In this document: positions 62,466-64,000 of the stretch, piece after piece
Layout of the letters: each line of letters starts with the position of its first letter
Position numbering within the stretch: the first letter of the stretch is position 1
Assembly: GCA_965224205.1 (NCBI GenBank)
Contig: CBDCYN010000016.1
Location: forward strand, 1-64,000
Direction: 5' to 3'
DNA from: CBDCYN01 sp965224205
GTDB lineage: Bacteria; Planctomycetota; Phycisphaerae; Phycisphaerales; Phycisphaeraceae
Length of the DNA: 64,000 nucleotides
The notes under the pieces: generated by a model
Told to the model about the DNA's origin: nothing
What the model saw: the letters and a program-made list of their open reading frames with translations, nothing else
Database searches by the model: none
Program-made: the position numbers and the translations under genes

Positions 62466-63929
62466 ATGACCCAGACCGTTGGCACGACCGCGACCCAACC
62501 CGAACCCGTGACGCCCGATCCCCCATCGCTGCGATGCGATTCTTTATTGAGCTGCGAGATGACGGCGATCCGGTTATCAGATGTCACGTCGGCCCTGTCG
62601 TATGCGCTGGACATCACCGAGGGCCAGCCCGAAGGCCACGCGGTGCGCAGCTGCCTGATCGCGATGCGGTTGGCTTCGGATCTGGGCTTGTCGTCCTACG
62701 AACGGTCGGCCCTGTACTACGCCTGCCAGCTCAAGGACCTGGGCTGCTCGAGCAACGCCGCGAAGATGAGCCACCTGCTGGGTGCCGACGACCGGGTGGT
62801 CAAGCGCAACGTTAAGACCGTCGACTGGCCGCGGCTGTTGCCGAGGGCGATGTACGCGATCCGCAACGTCGCGCCCGAAGGGACGCTGGTAAAGAAGATC
62901 GGCCGGTTCTTGGCGGTCGGGGCCGCGGGCGATAGCGGGGCCAGGGAGCTGATCAAGATCCGCTGCGAGCGCGGCGCCGAGATCGCCACCAGCTTCGGCC
63001 TGCCGGAACTAGCGGCGCAGGCGATCCGCGGCCTCGACGAGCACTGGAATGGCAAGGGCCACCCCGACGGCTTGGTTGGTGATCAGATCCCGATCCTGTC
63101 GCGCCTCATGGGCCTGGCGCAGACGGTCGAGGTGTTCCTGCGTGAGCACGGGCTTGACGCAGCGCTTAAAATGGCCTCAAACCGTCGCGGCCGGTGGTTC
63201 GACCCGCAGCTCGTGGACCTGCTGCTGGCCACGCGGGGTGATATCAGGTTCTGGTCGTGCCTCGATCAACCTCAGATCCACAAGGTCGCCTCGGACTTTG
63301 AGCCCCACGACCGGGTCATGATCGCCGACGACGACCTGCTCGACCGGGTCGCAGAGGGGTTCGCCCGCGTGGTCGACGCCAAAACCCCCTGGCGGTATCG
63401 CCATAACCAGGCGGTGAAGGAGCTGGCTATGGGCGTCGGCATGGTGCTGGGTTTTGATAACGCCACCTTACGCGACCTAAGCCGCTCAGCCCTGCTGCAC
63501 GATATCGGGATGCTGGGGATTTCCAACCAGATCCTCGACAAGCCGGGGCAGCTGACCGATGAAGAACGCGTCGAGATGCAGCGTCACACCCGGTACACGC
63601 ACGAGATCCTCGCCCGCGTCGCTGGGCTGGGTTCGATCTCGGACATGGCCGCTGCCCACCACGAGCGGCTCGACGGGCGGGGCTACTACCGCGGACTGGC
63701 GGGAAAACATTTAAGCAAGCCCACGCGGGCATTAGCCGCCGCGGACGTGTGCGTGGCCCTGGCCGCCGACCGGCCGTACCGAAAACCTATCCCGATGGAG
63801 AAGGTGCTGGAGATCCTCGACGCCGAAGCGGGCTCGGCGCTGTGCCCCGAGGCGGTCCACGGGCTCAAATTCCATATCGACACCGTCGGCTTTACCCCGA
63901 CCCCCCGGCCCAACGATCGCACGGAATAA
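62466..63929 (+). CDS. Tandem HD-domain protein: degenerate HD plus HD-GYP-like domain
   Basis: The 487-residue cytoplasmic protein has a first HD-like domain (about 50-205) in which the metal pair is KD (QLKDLGC, residues 88-94) but a GYP-like LDEHWNGKGHPDGL is kept near 190-203, and a second domain (about 320-465) with intact HDIGMLG (near 348) and HHERLDGRGYYRGL (near 401). In HD-GYP phosphodiesterases HD and GYP cleave cyclic-di-GMP. Here the second copy has Tyr for the usual Pro, and the first is likely inactive. It is the last full gene of the window. Confidence 0.85.
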   Translation: MTQTVGTTATQPEPVTPDPPSLRCDSLLSCEMTAIRLSDVTSALSYALDITEGQPEGHAVRSCLIAMRLASDLGLSSYERSALYYACQLKDLGCSSNAAKMSHLLGADDRVVKRNVKTVDWPRLLPRAMYAIRNVAPEGTLVKKIGRFLAVGAAGDSGARELIKIRCERGAEIATSFGLPELAAQAIRGLDEHWNGKGHPDGLVGDQIPILSRLMGLAQTVEVFLREHGLDAALKMASNRRGRWFDPQLVDLLLATRGDIRFWSCLDQPQIHKVASDFEPHDRVMIADDDLLDRVAEGFARVVDAKTPWRYRHNQAVKELAMGVGMVLGFDNATLRDLSRSALLHDIGMLGISNQILDKPGQLTDEERVEMQRHTRYTHEILARVAGLGSISDMAAAHHERLDGRGYYRGLAGKHLSKPTRALAAADVCVALAADRPYRKPIPMEKVLEILDAEAGSALCPEAVHGLKFHIDTVGFTPTPRPNDRTE

Positions 63930-64000
63930 CCGGCCGCATCGTTGCCTGAAGTCCTTGGTGTAGGGCGGTTCTTTTTTCCCTTTCCCCGCCGGGCTCGTGA

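Noticed and set aside
1..64000. CRISPR array, rRNA or tRNA
   Set aside because: No regularly spaced direct repeats and no tRNA T-loop or rRNA-like stretch was seen by eye.

Overview
The window is about 64 kb of GC-rich bacterial DNA that most resembles a member of the Planctomycetota, probably class Phycisphaerae. The reasons are PEP-CTERM secreted proteins, the futalosine enzyme MqnC, GAF/sigma-54 and HD-GYP regulators, very large membrane proteins, and short palindromic intergenic repeats. This placement is inferred from gene content, not from a marker gene. No rRNA, tRNA or CRISPR array was seen.

Layout. 1-8.6 kb: housekeeping genes (a ThiF/MoeB-like E1 enzyme cut by the window edge, dapB, a TfoX-like protein, a frameshifted ilvD, a DUF2062 membrane protein), an ankyrin lipoprotein, a sigma-54 activator and a HAD phosphatase. 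8.6-11 kb: a sparse stretch with a 101-bp MITE-like element, a WYL regulator and an orphan terminator-like hairpin. 11-23.7 kb: a tightly coupled minus-strand operon with three SPFH/band-7 proteins, an ABC ATPase with a long acidic tail, an ABC-2 permease, a large uncharacterised membrane-anchored protein and prmC, plus a divergent second ABC-2 permease. 23.8-32.6 kb: a P1B metal ATPase, then a sialic-acid-type flagellin-glycosylation locus (Maf glycosyltransferase, a nucleotidyltransferase fused to a radical-SAM-like domain that has lost its cluster cysteines, a NeuA-NeuB fusion, and NeuC). 32.8-36.7 kb: small membrane and lipoprotein genes and rpiB. 37.2-43.4 kb: a type IV pilus/pseudopilus operon (pilT, pilC, three pilin-like proteins, one with paired EF-hands). 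44-46.9 kb: three PEP-CTERM proteins, one with two cupredoxin-like domains that lack copper ligands. 46.9-55.8 kb: mqnC, a tsaE-yacG fusion, pyrophosphatase, a symporter with a 250-residue insertion, an EIIA protein, an HldE-like protein with reversed domain order, and a DUF2203 protein. 56-64 kb: an RND efflux pump with its adaptor, a GlmU-like nucleotidyltransferase and a two-HD-domain protein.

How the genes work together. The SPFH/ABC block looks like one membrane machine: translational overlaps (ATGA) join its genes, and two paralogous permeases flank it. The Maf-NeuAB-NeuC block covers making, activating and transferring a nonulosonic acid, with the pseudo-radical-SAM fusion inside it. 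The pilus block supplies retraction ATPase, platform and minor pilins.

Sequence quality. ilvD and the ABC ATPase carry single-base frameshifts, at least two of them in homopolymer C/G runs, and the permease start is suspect. Indels in the assembly are a likely cause. Three dispersed short repeat families recur in the intergenic regions.
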